Below the pieces are notes generated by a model, which was given only the letters and a program-made list of their open reading frames with translations, did no database searches and was not told the DNA's origin. From Bacteroidales bacterium UBA5072 (GTDB taxonomy: Bacteria > Bacteroidota > Bacteroidia > Bacteroidales > UBA10428): a stretch of 64,000 nucleotides of DNA. The translations under genes and the position numbers were made by a program. Of this stretch, positions 33,424 to 42,577 are shown piece by piece (the first letter of the stretch is position 1; every line of letters begins with the position of its first letter). The stretch covers positions 54,291-118,290 of the forward strand of contig DIAS01000068.1 of assembly GCA_002415855.1 (NCBI GenBank), written 5' to 3'.

Positions 33424-34484
33424 ATATCCCTGGCCCGGTTAAACGCAATGGCGTTCAACAGCCAGCGCGGCAGGGGCTTTTCGGGATGACGGTTCCGCAA
33501 ATGCAGGTACCAGCCAAAGTTTTTCAGTATGGGGATCTTATGCGTCTCCACAAATTCGATAAGGGCTCCATCGGGATCCTCGGTATAGGAAAACGAGCCG
33601 GCGGCTTCGCCCATGTCAAAACTATGATCAACATCAACCGTGAACGGGAAACCCTTTTGCTTACATTCTTCCCGTAAAAGGTCCATGCCGCGTATATCAA
33701 AACACAGGTGTATGAAACCGAGGTCACCCCAGAACCTCTCGTGGTAGATCTTCCTGGGTTCCCTGTCGAGTACCTGCACCAATTCAATTTCACTGGTGCC
33801 AAAAACCGGGCTGAAGGCACCCAAACGTGGTTTGCTCGGCCGCAACAACACCCTCCGGAATGTATGATTTCCGCCGGGCAGCGTGGCAAACTCACCAAAT
33901 ATAGTACGCTCATCAAGGATAACTTCATCGTATCCCAATATGCTCCTGTAGAAGTCGCGGGAACGTTCAATATCCGATACGCCAATAATGGCGCCATAGG
34001 CTGCCCCGGTATGTTTCCTCTCATTCTTGAACCAGGAGCCGCTGGTCACCAGCTGAAAAATATTCCCATAGGGATCCCTGACAAAGAAATGCTCCTTTCC
34101 TCTGGGATCACGTAACAATCCGCTTGCCATATCCACTCCCTGTGATTTTAAGAAATCGTAGGTTAACCGGGCATTGTGACATTTGATCTTGGCAGCAAAA
34201 ATTCCCAGGTCACCGAGCTGAATATCGAAGTCAGGTGACAGCGGAGTTCTTTCAACATATTGCCAGATTTCGAAACCACCGCCACCCTGCAGGTTCAGGG
34301 CAAGGGCTGCATGTCTTTTCTGCGGCTTCCCGCCGGTATATGGCAACATGTGTTCCGCAACAGCTGAATCTTCGAACATCCTGATGTCTACGCCAAAATT
34401 CTGCTTATACCATTTCCAGGCCTCTCTCACATTGGGTACGCCGATCCCGATCTGCTGTATCCCGCTTATCACTTTCTCTTTCAA
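33417..34484 (-). CDS. Tandem VOC (glyoxalase/dioxygenase-like) protein
   Basis: 355 residues with two vicinal-oxygen-chelate domains. The first (about 7-150) runs from GIQQIGIGVPNVREAWKWYKQNFG to FVRDPYGNIFQLV; the second (about 160-320) runs from IIGVSDIERSRDFYRSILGY to YTEDPDGALIEFVETHK. VOC proteins bind a divalent metal with paired His/Glu ligands and act as glyoxalases, epimerases or extradiol dioxygenases. The two-domain layout and length resemble hydroxyphenylpyruvate dioxygenase-like or chlorocatechol-type members, but the substrate is unknown. It precedes the SDR/PlsC genes on the opposite side of a heptad tract. Confidence 0.82.
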   Translation of the reverse strand: MKEKVISGIQQIGIGVPNVREAWKWYKQNFGVDIRMFEDSAVAEHMLPYTGGKPQKRHAALALNLQGGGGFEIWQYVERTPLSPDFDIQLGDLGIFAAKIKCHNARLTYDFLKSQGVDMASGLLRDPRGKEHFFVRDPYGNIFQLVTSGSWFKNERKHTGAAYGAIIGVSDIERSRDFYRSILGYDEVILDERTIFGEFATLPGGNHTFRRVLLRPSKPRLGAFSPVFGTSEIELVQVLDREPRKIYHERFWGDLGFIHLCFDIRGMDLLREECKQKGFPFTVDVDHSFDMGEAAGSFSYTEDPDGALIEFVETHKIPILKNFGWYLHLRNRHPEKPLPRWLLNAIAFNRARDIK

Positions 34485-34511
34485 TTATTTAGCAATTAAG
34501 TATTCATCCTC

Positions 34512-34569
34512 CACTTTTCACTTTTCACTTTCACTTTTCACTATACATTTTTCATTTTTCATTTCTTTC
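34512..34569. repeat. Heptad-periodic tract (CACTTTT type) up to the SDR stop codon
   Basis: Units CACTTTT, CACTTTT, CACTTT, CACTTTT, CACTATA, CATTTTT, CATTTTT, CATTTCT follow in a 7-base frame (one unit is six bases) and end at the stop codon of the SDR gene at 34568. It fills nearly the whole gap between two minus-strand genes. Confidence 0.75.
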
Positions 34570-35365
34570 AGGTCGGGCTTACCCGATTCACAATCCAATA
34601 GAACAAGGGCGGACAAATACGCTTGACCAAAAGCAGAAAACGTTCGGCGCCGCCGATAAATACCTCTTTTCTGTTGCACCTGATCGCCCGGGCAATGATC
34701 CTGGCACATCTCTCAACGGGCACACCGTGGGCTTGTCCCGCATCCATTTTACCATAAATTTTCCCGTCACCGGTGAGCGAATGAACGGAAATATCAGTTC
34801 TGACCCGTCCCGGACAAATCATAGTTACTTTTACATTCCTATCATGCAATTCTGCACGCATGGTCTCGAAAAATCCGTGCAAAGCATGTTTGGAGGCGGC
34901 ATAGGCCGTCCGCATTCTGAAACCGAATTTTCCGGCCATGCTGCTGATGACAACAATGTGACCACCTCCATTACTGATCATCCAGGGGAGTATTCCTTTG
35001 CTGACAGACACTGCGCTGAAGAAGTTGACCTCAAGCAGGTCCCTGTCCACGGCAATCGATGTTTCCAGGGCGTAGGAACGCTGACTCACGCCGGCATTGT
35101 TCACAAGAATATCAAGGCGGCTGACAAGCTGCCTGATCTTATCAACCGCCTGATCGACAGCCTCCTGCCTGGTGACATCACAAACTACAACGTGACAGCG
35201 GCCAGGTTCAATCTTATCGAAACTTGCTTTGAGAGCATGCAATTTGGGCTCATTCCTGGCGGAGAGTATTACAGTTGCTCCCTGACTAAAAAGTTCAATT
35301 GCAAGGGCTTCACCGATTCCCGATGATGCTCCTGTAATCCATGCAGTACTACCCTTGATTCGCAT
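34568..35365 (-). CDS. SDR family NAD(P)-dependent oxidoreductase
   Basis: 265 residues, classical short-chain dehydrogenase. The cofactor loop TGASSGIG is at 11-18, NNAG at 89-92, catalytic Ser141/142, Tyr155 and Lys159 (AYAASKHAL). An Arg after the first strand (SARNEP) favours NADP. The C-terminal hydrophobic end (RFLLLVKRICPPLFYWIV) suggests membrane contact, as in DHRS7-like lipid-active members. Its start overlaps the PlsC-like gene by 17 bases, so a linked lipid role is plausible (inference). Confidence 0.88.
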   Translation of the reverse strand: MRIKGSTAWITGASSGIGEALAIELFSQGATVILSARNEPKLHALKASFDKIEPGRCHVVVCDVTRQEAVDQAVDKIRQLVSRLDILVNNAGVSQRSYALETSIAVDRDLLEVNFFSAVSVSKGILPWMISNGGGHIVVISSMAGKFGFRMRTAYAASKHALHGFFETMRAELHDRNVKVTMICPGRVRTDISVHSLTGDGKIYGKMDAGQAHGVPVERCARIIARAIRCNRKEVFIGGAERFLLLVKRICPPLFYWIVNRVSPT

Positions 35366-36737
35366 GATTAGATTTTTGTGGATTTACTATGGCGTACATC
35401 ATAGTCATGATTTTACTCCGCTGCATTGTAAGATCTTTAATTTCCCGTGTTTTCCTTTTCAGGTAGTACCTGACCCTGGCCGTGAACTTTTTTATTCCGA
35501 TAAAGTAATGAAAGGCAACCAATCCTGTGGCAGGCAGTAAGATAATATATAATAAGCTCATCCAGAAAGACAGGGGTGTAAAGGCAAGGATACCTGCAAT
35601 AACCAGGTACCAGACCGGAAAGGCGATCATTCCGACTACATACTTGAAGGAACTGTGAAACTGCGGATCTTTGAGGTTACGGGTCCTTCCGGCAGTCAGC
35701 CAATAAGGCAGGTAATTGTTGATGAAACCGAAAACAAAAAGCGGCAGGAGTACGAGCCGGATTAACCCGGACAATACCAGAAGCAGCAGGGAGGGATTGC
35801 CGGAACCCACAACCCAGTCCCGTATCCGGGCCATTTTCAGCCCCCCCTGGTATTCCCTCATAGCATCATCCAGCTGCCTGATGATCCCCGGATTCGTTTC
35901 CAGTTCAGCATTCAATTTGTCGATCATGGCCTTGTCAGCCTTAAATCTCGCAGCAAGGGAATTCTTCCGGATGCCATTAATTTTACGCATGTCCTTGTTG
36001 AAAACCTCCCGAAGTGACATGTACAGATCATAATATTCCTCTGTCTGAATATCGATCATTTGCTTGCTCAGCTCTGCTGCAAATCTCTCCTTCAGCTGGT
36101 TAATGGCATGCACGGGATCATGCCGATAGGTCTCCATATACTCAGCAACCTCAATAGGTACACCAACATTCACAAACAGGGTTGAACGGAAATTCTGGTA
36201 ATGACCGTAATCATAGCCAATCGGAACGATCTTCACCACCGGGTTGTTGCCATATTTCTCCTGGGCCTGAAAGGCTATACGGAATAATCCTTTCACAAGC
36301 GGTCTGAGTCTTCTTTTATCGCCATGATTTCCCTCCGCGAAAAGGCACAAAGGATTAAGCTTGTTATGCAACACGTCCACCGTTTTTCCGAATACCGCAT
36401 CATTCATCTTCACCTTTTCAATGCCATCGCGGATGCGGTAAACAGGCATGATATTCATGAAGGTCAGTAACCTGATCAGCCGTTTCCCTTTAAATATATC
36501 AGCCCTTGCCAGGAATACGCACTGATAAGGCATATTGCACACAATAGCCAAAGCATCCATCAGTGCGTTCTGGTGGTTCGGGGCAAGAATGACCGGATAG
36601 TCCCTGGGAATATTATGCCTGTTGATTACTTCAACCTTCCGGTAGTAAATATTATAGCAGAATATGGCATAGCGTTGTAATAGCCAGTAATCCAGTGCCC
36701 ACTCATCTATTTTCTTTTTGCTGAACAAATCTTTCAA
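35349..36737 (-). CDS. PlsC-type glycerolipid acyltransferase with C-terminal membrane region
   Basis: 462 residues. The N-terminal half holds the acyltransferase fold with H55 and D61 in APNHQNALMD (one residue more between His and Asp than the standard HX4D), and CLFAEGNHGDKRRLRPLVKG as the glycerol-phosphate binding EGxx block. A helical linker follows, then three or four transmembrane segments (about 320-430) and a basic tail. It transfers acyl chains to a glycerol-phosphate or related lipid. It is coupled by overlap to the SDR gene. Confidence 0.86.
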   Translation of the reverse strand: MKDLFSKKKIDEWALDYWLLQRYAIFCYNIYYRKVEVINRHNIPRDYPVILAPNHQNALMDALAIVCNMPYQCVFLARADIFKGKRLIRLLTFMNIMPVYRIRDGIEKVKMNDAVFGKTVDVLHNKLNPLCLFAEGNHGDKRRLRPLVKGLFRIAFQAQEKYGNNPVVKIVPIGYDYGHYQNFRSTLFVNVGVPIEVAEYMETYRHDPVHAINQLKERFAAELSKQMIDIQTEEYYDLYMSLREVFNKDMRKINGIRKNSLAARFKADKAMIDKLNAELETNPGIIRQLDDAMREYQGGLKMARIRDWVVGSGNPSLLLLVLSGLIRLVLLPLFVFGFINNYLPYWLTAGRTRNLKDPQFHSSFKYVVGMIAFPVWYLVIAGILAFTPLSFWMSLLYIILLPATGLVAFHYFIGIKKFTARVRYYLKRKTREIKDLTMQRSKIMTMMYAIVNPQKSNHANQG

Positions 36738-36824
36738 AATATTCGGAGTGCCAAAATTAATACAAGATTGGAATAAAAGTCATGATTTATTCATTGTGTA
36801 TGATGAAATATGTTGGCTTGAGAT

Positions 36825-36866
36825 ACAACCTGCAACATCCGACATACTACCTGCAACTTACAGCAA
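36825..36866. repeat. Heptad-periodic tract before the MFS stop codon
   Basis: Six 7-base units: ACAACCT, GCAACAT, CCGACAT, ACTACCT, GCAACTT, ACAGCAA. ACCTGCAAC recurs at exactly 21 bases (three units). It ends three bases before the stop codon of the MFS gene (36869-36871). Confidence 0.6.
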
Positions 36867-36868
36867 AG

Positions 36869-38179
36869 TCAGATCGATTCCAGCTGAATATGCTCCACCT
36901 TTGAAAGATCCCGCTCATAATAGAACGACCCGGTGAAAAACATAACGGAGGCTAACAGCAGAGCAATGGGTAACACCGACATCGCTGTCTGAATATTGGT
37001 GGCATCGGAAATTGCTCCCATGGCAATAGGCCCCATGGAGGCGCCAAGCAAATTCTGAACCACAACAGCTACTGCATAGGACATAGCTCTCATACCGGCA
37101 TGAACAACATCCTGTGTTACTGCAGACGCAGCTGAAACAAATGCAGTTATAAGAACACCAAGGGTCAGCAGCAACACATATTGCATTTTTCCCGGAAATA
37201 CGACAAAAGCCAGAAACAACATCAGTGCAGAAAGAAGCGTGGTAATGGTAGGAAAAAGCAACCGTGCATTGACCTTTTTCTTTCTCCAGCGGTCGGCTAT
37301 ATATCCGCCCAGCGGCGCACCGATGAGTGCCAGTACCATCACGGCGCTGGATTTAATACCAGCCTGGCTCTCAGGCAAACCCTGTACCCGATGGAAATAG
37401 GTCGGAAGCCAGGTCAACAGCGAAGTTGTGGTAAATACTACACCGGCCATCCCAAAGTAGGTAAATATCAGGGAGGGTTTATCCAGGAATTCATTAAGCA
37501 TGTCCTTGATTGACATCGCCACGGCTTTTCTTTCTTCCTTCCTGTCCTTCCTGTCTTTCCGTGTTTTATGGATGGTCAGACCAACGGTTTTATAGTCTTT
37601 TACAAAAAAGAAAAGCACAGCAATGATCAGGCCGGGAACGGCCACCAGTCCAAAGGCATGCCGCCAGCCCCAGTTTGCTGCAATGACACCGCCCAGTGCC
37701 ACACCAATGGCACTGCCCAACGGGATTGATGCATTCCACAAGCCCATCATCCAGGAGCGCTTTTCCTGGGGGTATAACCCAGCGATCATGGCTGTACCGC
37801 CAGGTGCATATCCTGCTTCACCGATACCGATAAATGTCCTTGCTGTAAAAAGTTGCGGAAGTGATTTTGTGAAGGCACAAACACCGGTGGCAACACTCCA
37901 GACCAGCGCCATGATCCCGATTGTTTTTCTGCGGCTCCAGCGGTCAACCAATATCGAAACCGGGAAGGTTAAGGCGACAATTGACCAATAGACAGCAGAT
38001 ACCAGCATACCGCACTGTGTATCTGTAAGGTCCCAGTCGGCCTTTAGGAAAGGGAACAGGGATGTCACCACCATCCTGTCCACATAATCGAACATGTACA
38101 AAAGAAAAAGCAATGAAAACACGTAATTGGTATACCGTTTTGAAAACAGATACCCTTCGGGTATTCCGGATTTTTTCAT
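36869..38179 (-). CDS. MFS transporter (spinster/hexuronate-type)
   Basis: 436 residues, twelve predicted transmembrane segments. YMFDYVDRMVVTSLFPFLKADWDLTDTQCG is typical of the sugar-acid (ACS/hexuronate) and Spns-like branches, with VDRWSRRKTIGIMALVWSVATG as the loop 2-3 motif. The central cytoplasmic loop is very basic (KTRKDRKDRKEERK). It is a single gene with no catabolic partners, so its substrate is open. Confidence 0.85.
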   Translation of the reverse strand: MKKSGIPEGYLFSKRYTNYVFSLLFLLYMFDYVDRMVVTSLFPFLKADWDLTDTQCGMLVSAVYWSIVALTFPVSILVDRWSRRKTIGIMALVWSVATGVCAFTKSLPQLFTARTFIGIGEAGYAPGGTAMIAGLYPQEKRSWMMGLWNASIPLGSAIGVALGGVIAANWGWRHAFGLVAVPGLIIAVLFFFVKDYKTVGLTIHKTRKDRKDRKEERKAVAMSIKDMLNEFLDKPSLIFTYFGMAGVVFTTTSLLTWLPTYFHRVQGLPESQAGIKSSAVMVLALIGAPLGGYIADRWRKKKVNARLLFPTITTLLSALMLFLAFVVFPGKMQYVLLLTLGVLITAFVSAASAVTQDVVHAGMRAMSYAVAVVVQNLLGASMGPIAMGAISDATNIQTAMSVLPIALLLASVMFFTGSFYYERDLSKVEHIQLESI

Positions 38180-38349
38180 GGTAATTGGTTTATGTCACAC
38201 AAATTCAGCGAATTCAATTCACTTCTCGGCATAAAGGATGGTTAGGGACTTCTAATATAGCAAAAAAATGACTTATGTATCATTTCCCTAAAGGTTTCTG
38301 CCGGTATATTCATTTTGCACAACTCATGAAGAGTTGCCGGTCAAAACAT

Positions 38350-38357
38350 TATCTTTG
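38350..38357 (+). promoter_or_regulatory. Promoter -7 box (TATCTTTG) of the flavin reductase gene
   Basis: TATCTTTG matches TAnnTTTG and lies 16 bases before ATG 38373. It also sits inside the longer open frame that begins at 38334, which argues for the later start. Confidence 0.55.
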
Positions 38358-38372
38358 TTTAAACACACGATC

Positions 38373-38891
38373 ATGATCGACACCCTTTTTACAAATGTCT
38401 GCCCGGAGGAGCTGCATGAGAATTTCTTCAAACTGTTGAACAAAGATTGGATGCTGATCACAGCCGGCCAAATGGGCCATTTTAACACCATGACTGCCAG
38501 TTGGGGTTCAACAGGCATTTTATGGAATAAACATATCGCCATTGGATTTATCCGTCCTCACAGATATACCTTTGAGTTTGCAGAAGAATACAAATACTTT
38601 ACGTTCAGCTTTTTCGGGGAAAAGTACCGGAAAATCCTGAATTTCTGCGGTAAATATTCAGGAAGAGATACCAATAAGGTAGCGCAGACGGGATTAAAAC
38701 CTCTTGAAACCTCCCGTGGAAACATCCTGTTTGAACAAGCCAGCCTTGTACTGGAATGCAGAAAACTCTATGCTGATTTCCTCAGGCCTGAAAATTTCAT
38801 GGATGACGAAATCATCCGCAAAAATTATCCAGCCGGTGATTTTCACAAGTTTTTCATCGGAGAGATCGTAACATGCTATAAGCGGTTGTGA
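38373..38891 (+). CDS. Flavin reductase-like FMN-binding protein
   Basis: 172 residues from ATG 38373. The fold of the flavin reductase/FMN-binding split barrel is suggested by LLNKDWMLITAGQMGHFNTMTASWGSTGILWNKHIAIGFIRPHRYTFEFAEE and the SFFGEKYRKILNFCGKYSGRDTNK stretch. Members bind FMN and reduce flavins or act as electron carriers. The longer frame from 38334 would include the promoter box, so it is rejected. It is a single gene. Confidence 0.85.
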   Translation: MIDTLFTNVCPEELHENFFKLLNKDWMLITAGQMGHFNTMTASWGSTGILWNKHIAIGFIRPHRYTFEFAEEYKYFTFSFFGEKYRKILNFCGKYSGRDTNKVAQTGLKPLETSRGNILFEQASLVLECRKLYADFLRPENFMDDEIIRKNYPAGDFHKFFIGEIVTCYKRL

Positions 38892-39067
38892 AAGAGATGA
38901 AAGTTATGCGGGTTGTAAATAAAGCTGTGACAACTCCCCACTCACCCTCCCCCTCATGCAACCATTCGAAAAGATTATTGTCCTTTGTATAAACAGAGAA
39001 AAGATATCTGATGCATAGGGTTTTGTGCCGGTGAACGATCATAAGAACGAAGCAAAATTTATATCCT

Positions 39068-39619
39068 TTGACGTCTTACAGCGACATACACAGGGAAATC
39101 ATCGAATTATGCAAAGCCGGTAACTCCAGGGCTCAGTATCAGCTTTATCAACTTTATGCCAGGGCCATGTACAATATCTGCTATAGGATGATGAACAACC
39201 GGGAAGAAGCCGAGGATATGCTGCAGGAATCCTTTTCTGAAGCTTTTCACAGCCTCAATTCCTTCCGGTTCGACAGTGCTTTCGGAGCCTGGCTGAAACG
39301 CATTACTGTGAACAAATGCATCAACGCCTTGAAGAAGAGGAAAGCTGATTTGATTCCGGTCGGGATCCTTCCGGATCATCCTGAGGAAGACGAGTCAGGA
39401 GACGAGATGCCAGGATTGTCGGTAGCCCGGGTGCAGCAAGCTATGGAACAGCTCCCCGAAGGTTACCGTGTGATCTTTTCATTATACCTGCTCGAAGGGT
39501 ACGATCATGCCGAAATATCACAGATCATGGGTATAACCGAGGCTACCTCAAAATCCCAATTTTCAAGGGCCCGGCAGCGAATTAAAGAAATCATGATAAA
39601 CCAGCAACATGGACGATAA
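39068..39619 (+). CDS. ECF RNA polymerase sigma factor
   Basis: 183 residues from a TTG at 39068; no ATG or GTG fits, and an upstream stop is close. Region 2 (about 25-90) reads YQLYARAMYNICYRMMNNREEAEDMLQESFSEAFHSLNSF; region 4 (about 125-180) includes YRVIFSLYLLEGYDHAEISQIMGITEATSKSQFSRARQRIK. It directs polymerase to a stress or surface regulon. The last 11 bases overlap the anti-sigma-like gene, so the two are translationally linked. The start codon itself overlaps a TATCCTTTG that resembles, but does not match, a -7 box. Confidence 0.92.
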   Translation: MTSYSDIHREIIELCKAGNSRAQYQLYQLYARAMYNICYRMMNNREEAEDMLQESFSEAFHSLNSFRFDSAFGAWLKRITVNKCINALKKRKADLIPVGILPDHPEEDESGDEMPGLSVARVQQAMEQLPEGYRVIFSLYLLEGYDHAEISQIMGITEATSKSQFSRARQRIKEIMINQQHGR

Positions 39620-40172
39620 GATTAAGAAGTTCATCCTTGAACATCGCGATGATTTTGATTTCCGTGAGCCCGATCCGGGAGTCTGGAAGAAAATTGAAGC
39701 TGACATTCGCAGTAAGCGTGAAATCAAATGGCGTTTGATCCTGGCACGTGCTGCTGCAGTAGTATTGATATTTGCAGCATCCTATGCAGTCAATGAACTC
39801 GTTCACCGTTTGAATAACCGGAATACAAAAGCGGAGAATTACACGAAAAACGGGCATGAAAAAACCATTCCCGGGTTGCGTGAAGCAGAGGCTTATTATA
39901 CGGGCCTGGTGAATCAGAAGCTCGATGAACTGAAGCCAATCATTGCCAATTGTCCTTCAATTGAAGAGGAACTTAATATTGATATGTCGGAACTGGACAG
40001 CGTTTATATTGAACTCAAAGCAGATCTCAAGGACAACATGTCCAATCAGGAAGTGGTTGAAGCGATCATTGAAAACTACCGATTGAAAATCAGGATTCTC
40101 GAAGACCTGCTCTCAGAGATGGAACCACTTGAGGATGAATGCATCTCGAAAAATGAAACGCATGCTTTGTAA
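39609..40172 (+). CDS. Anti-sigma factor-like single-span membrane protein
   Basis: 187 residues. The N-terminal cytoplasmic part (1-42) has FDFREPDPGVWKKIEADI, commonly seen in Bacteroidota proteins behind ECF sigma genes. One transmembrane helix (about 46-65, ILARAAAVVLIFAASYAV) leads to a charged, helical extracytoplasmic part with long runs of Glu/Asp. It likely sequesters the sigma factor until a surface signal acts. It lacks the zinc HxxxCxxC motif. Overlaps of 11 bases (sigma) and 20 bases (next gene) show a tight operon. Confidence 0.75.
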   Translation: MDDKIKKFILEHRDDFDFREPDPGVWKKIEADIRSKREIKWRLILARAAAVVLIFAASYAVNELVHRLNNRNTKAENYTKNGHEKTIPGLREAEAYYTGLVNQKLDELKPIIANCPSIEEELNIDMSELDSVYIELKADLKDNMSNQEVVEAIIENYRLKIRILEDLLSEMEPLEDECISKNETHAL

Positions 40173-41256
40173 AGCTCCCATATTCTTTATCCTGCTCTGG
40201 TGTGCCACGCTTTTAGAGGCACAGGTGCCTGATTATACGCAGCACATCTCACGATCATTCCCTATTAACCCTTCCATGACCGTTGAAATTATAAACAAGT
40301 ATGGCAAGATACAGATCATTCCCTGGGACTCTGATTCGGTGAAGTTTAGTATCGATATGCGCATAAAAGCCAAGGACAAGCAAAAGCTGGAAAAGATGAG
40401 GCAAAATGTGGAATTTGAATTTGTACCCGGACAGTATTTTGTGCTGGCACGCACTAAGTTCAACGATAGCAGTTCCGACGTATTTAAGGACCTGGTAGAT
40501 ATTGCAGGTGCCTACCTCTCAGCGCCCAATTCTGTTTCCATTAATTACACCGTCATGGTTCCGGCCCGGGTACCGCTGAAGATTGAAAACAAATTCGGAA
40601 ATGTATATCTTGATGACCTGGAGGGTCCCCTGAACCTTATACTGTCCTATGGCGACCTAAAGGCTAACAGGCTCAACGGACGCTCTGAAATCAAGATCAC
40701 ATCGGGAGATGGTGATATAAGCTACATGAAGGAGGGACAGCTGTTTGTTTCCTATGGTGACATCCATATAACTGCGTCGGGGAAACTAACATCCCAGACC
40801 CGATCATCGGTTATCACAATCGATAAATCAGCCGGACTGAAACTGGATTCCAGGCGCGACAAGATTTATCTGAATGATGTAACTTCGCTAACGGGTACCA
40901 GCTATTTTTCCAGCATTAATGTTACTTCCTTGAAGAATGAATTGAATTTAACAAGCCGATACGGTGACCTTTCTGTTAACGGCATTGTGAATTCATTCTC
41001 CCAGGTCACCATCAGCTCGGAATTCACCGACCTGGCACTTGCTTTTGAAAAGCCGCTGGCATTCAGTTTTGAGCTGACACATCACCAGGATGTTTTATTT
41101 GTATATCCAAAGTCCAATGCCATGCTAAAAACCAAGGTCTTTGACGCGGAAAACAAGCTTTTCATGACATCCGGGACTTTTGGTTCCGGTACAAACGCTG
41201 CCGGTGTCGTGATCAAAGCTTCACGGAAGTGTAGTGTGACAATTTCACAGAAATGA
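40153..41256 (+). CDS. Secreted DUF4097-like beta-solenoid protein
   Basis: 367 residues from ATG 40153, which directly opens a signal peptide (MKRMLCKAPIFFILLWCATL, then LEAQ). The mature part has repeated short beta turns such as KIENKFGNVYLDDLEG, LSYGDLKANRL, ITSGDGDISY, VSYGDIHI and TSRYGDLSVNG, the regular G-D-[LIV] spacing of DUF4097-type right-handed solenoids. It is a probable surface or periplasmic protein. It overlaps the anti-sigma-like gene, so it may be a sensor or effector of that pathway (inference). Confidence 0.75.
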   Translation: MKRMLCKAPIFFILLWCATLLEAQVPDYTQHISRSFPINPSMTVEIINKYGKIQIIPWDSDSVKFSIDMRIKAKDKQKLEKMRQNVEFEFVPGQYFVLARTKFNDSSSDVFKDLVDIAGAYLSAPNSVSINYTVMVPARVPLKIENKFGNVYLDDLEGPLNLILSYGDLKANRLNGRSEIKITSGDGDISYMKEGQLFVSYGDIHITASGKLTSQTRSSVITIDKSAGLKLDSRRDKIYLNDVTSLTGTSYFSSINVTSLKNELNLTSRYGDLSVNGIVNSFSQVTISSEFTDLALAFEKPLAFSFELTHHQDVLFVYPKSNAMLKTKVFDAENKLFMTSGTFGSGTNAAGVVIKASRKCSVTISQK

Positions 41257-41305
41257 TGCAACCTCTGTCAACAATGGCTGTCATTAAGTAAAAACCCGAA
41301 CACCC

Positions 41306-42037
41306 ATGAAAACCTCTGCCACGATAATGCTGTTCCCCTTAATGGTAATGACCCTGACTACAATGACTTCCTGCGAAGATATCATGAACCGTTGTGTTGA
41401 GGGAAACGGTGAATACGCTTCTGAAACAAGGGATCTGGAGTCATTCGACCGGATCCATGTTTACGGTGACTTCCGGGTTCAGATTGACACGGGCAACATG
41501 TCATCCGTGGTAATTGTGACCGATGAAAACCTGCTTGACCAGGTTGTGACACACGTAACAGGCAATCAGCTGGTCATTGAATCGCATAATAACAACTGCC
41601 TACAGCCTTCACATCCCATTGAAATTACAGTCAACACACCATCCGTACATGAGATTGGTCTTTACGGATCCGGAAAAATTCGCTGTTACGGACTTGAAAC
41701 CGATGAACTGGCGATTCTTCTCGAAGGATCAGGCTTTATCGACTGCAACCTGTCAACCGGGAGCCTTACTTCGCACATCGATGGATCAGGTAAGATAACC
41801 ATGAGCGGAAACGCTACGAATTCCGACCTGAAAATTATCGGATCAGGTTACATACAGGCCAGCCAGGTGCAATCCGCTATTTGTTATGCATACATCTCAG
41901 GATCGGGGAGGATCGATGCCCGCGTCAGTGACATGCTCGATGTTACCATCATCGGAAGTGGCAATGTATATTATTGGGGAAATCCCGGAGTTCTGGAAAC
42001 GTATATCTCAGGTTCAGGAAAAGTCATCAAACAATAA
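41306..42037 (+). CDS. GIN-domain (DUF2807) lipoprotein
   Basis: 243 residues. Signal with lipobox TMTSC, then a DUF2807 'head GIN' beta-solenoid. It has seven short G-S-G turns, each about 20 residues apart (YGSGKI, EGSGFI, DGSGKI, IGSGYI, SGSGRI, IGSGNV, SGSGKV). Such lipoproteins are common behind Bacteroidota ECF/anti-sigma genes, where they may be surface sensors or adhesins. It is 49 bases after the DUF4097-like gene. Confidence 0.88.
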   Translation: MKTSATIMLFPLMVMTLTTMTSCEDIMNRCVEGNGEYASETRDLESFDRIHVYGDFRVQIDTGNMSSVVIVTDENLLDQVVTHVTGNQLVIESHNNNCLQPSHPIEITVNTPSVHEIGLYGSGKIRCYGLETDELAILLEGSGFIDCNLSTGSLTSHIDGSGKITMSGNATNSDLKIIGSGYIQASQVQSAICYAYISGSGRIDARVSDMLDVTIIGSGNVYYWGNPGVLETYISGSGKVIKQ

Positions 42038-42059
42038 AACCATCTGAAGCAGACAATTG

Positions 42060-42554
42060 ATGAAAAGGATATTGCTGATATTTGGTTTGTTTCTGACGGG
42101 CAGTGTTTATGCACAGAATTACACCCGGGACGCCGGCATAAGGCTCGGGGATCATTTTATCGCTACCGGCCGGATGCACATGGACGATGAGAATGCATTG
42201 GAATTGATGCTCTTCCTGGGTCGCGGGGGAGTAACGGTGACCATTCTGAAGGAGTTCTTCGTCCCTGCGCTGAACCACCTTTCCGATAACCTGTATTTTC
42301 AGTATGGCTTTGGCGCCCACCTGGGCTTCAGGAATATGGACCACTATCAGGTACTGACCCGAACATACGAACTTGATGAAAAGACATTTACGCCATTGCT
42401 GGGTCTCGACGGATTGGTAGGAATCGAATACCGGTTCCCGGAATTTCCCGTACTCATTGGCTTCGACATAAAGCCTTATTTTGAGTATTCCACCACGCAG
42501 TTTTTTACCCTGTACCTGCAAAGTGTAGGCTTTTCTCTAAAATATAGATTCTAA
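42060..42554 (+). CDS. Small outer-membrane beta-barrel-like protein
   Basis: 164 residues from ATG 42060. Signal peptide ends SVYAQ. The mature chain alternates apolar and polar residues, has GIEYRFPEFPVLIGFDIKPYFEY near the end and closes with VGFSLKYRF, a terminal aromatic as in outer-membrane barrels. Family not recognised. It lies in the operon after the GIN lipoprotein (22-base gap). Confidence 0.65.
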   Translation: MKRILLIFGLFLTGSVYAQNYTRDAGIRLGDHFIATGRMHMDDENALELMLFLGRGGVTVTILKEFFVPALNHLSDNLYFQYGFGAHLGFRNMDHYQVLTRTYELDEKTFTPLLGLDGLVGIEYRFPEFPVLIGFDIKPYFEYSTTQFFTLYLQSVGFSLKYRF

Positions 42555-42577
42555 TATTAACAGATAAATTAAAGATT

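Noticed and set aside
34512..34569. A CRISPR array
   Set aside because: The unit is only seven bases with no spacers and no cas genes, so it is a short tandem tract.
39032..39070. A standard -7 box for the sigma-factor gene
   Set aside because: TATCCTTTG has one base too many between TA and TTTG and overlaps the start codon.
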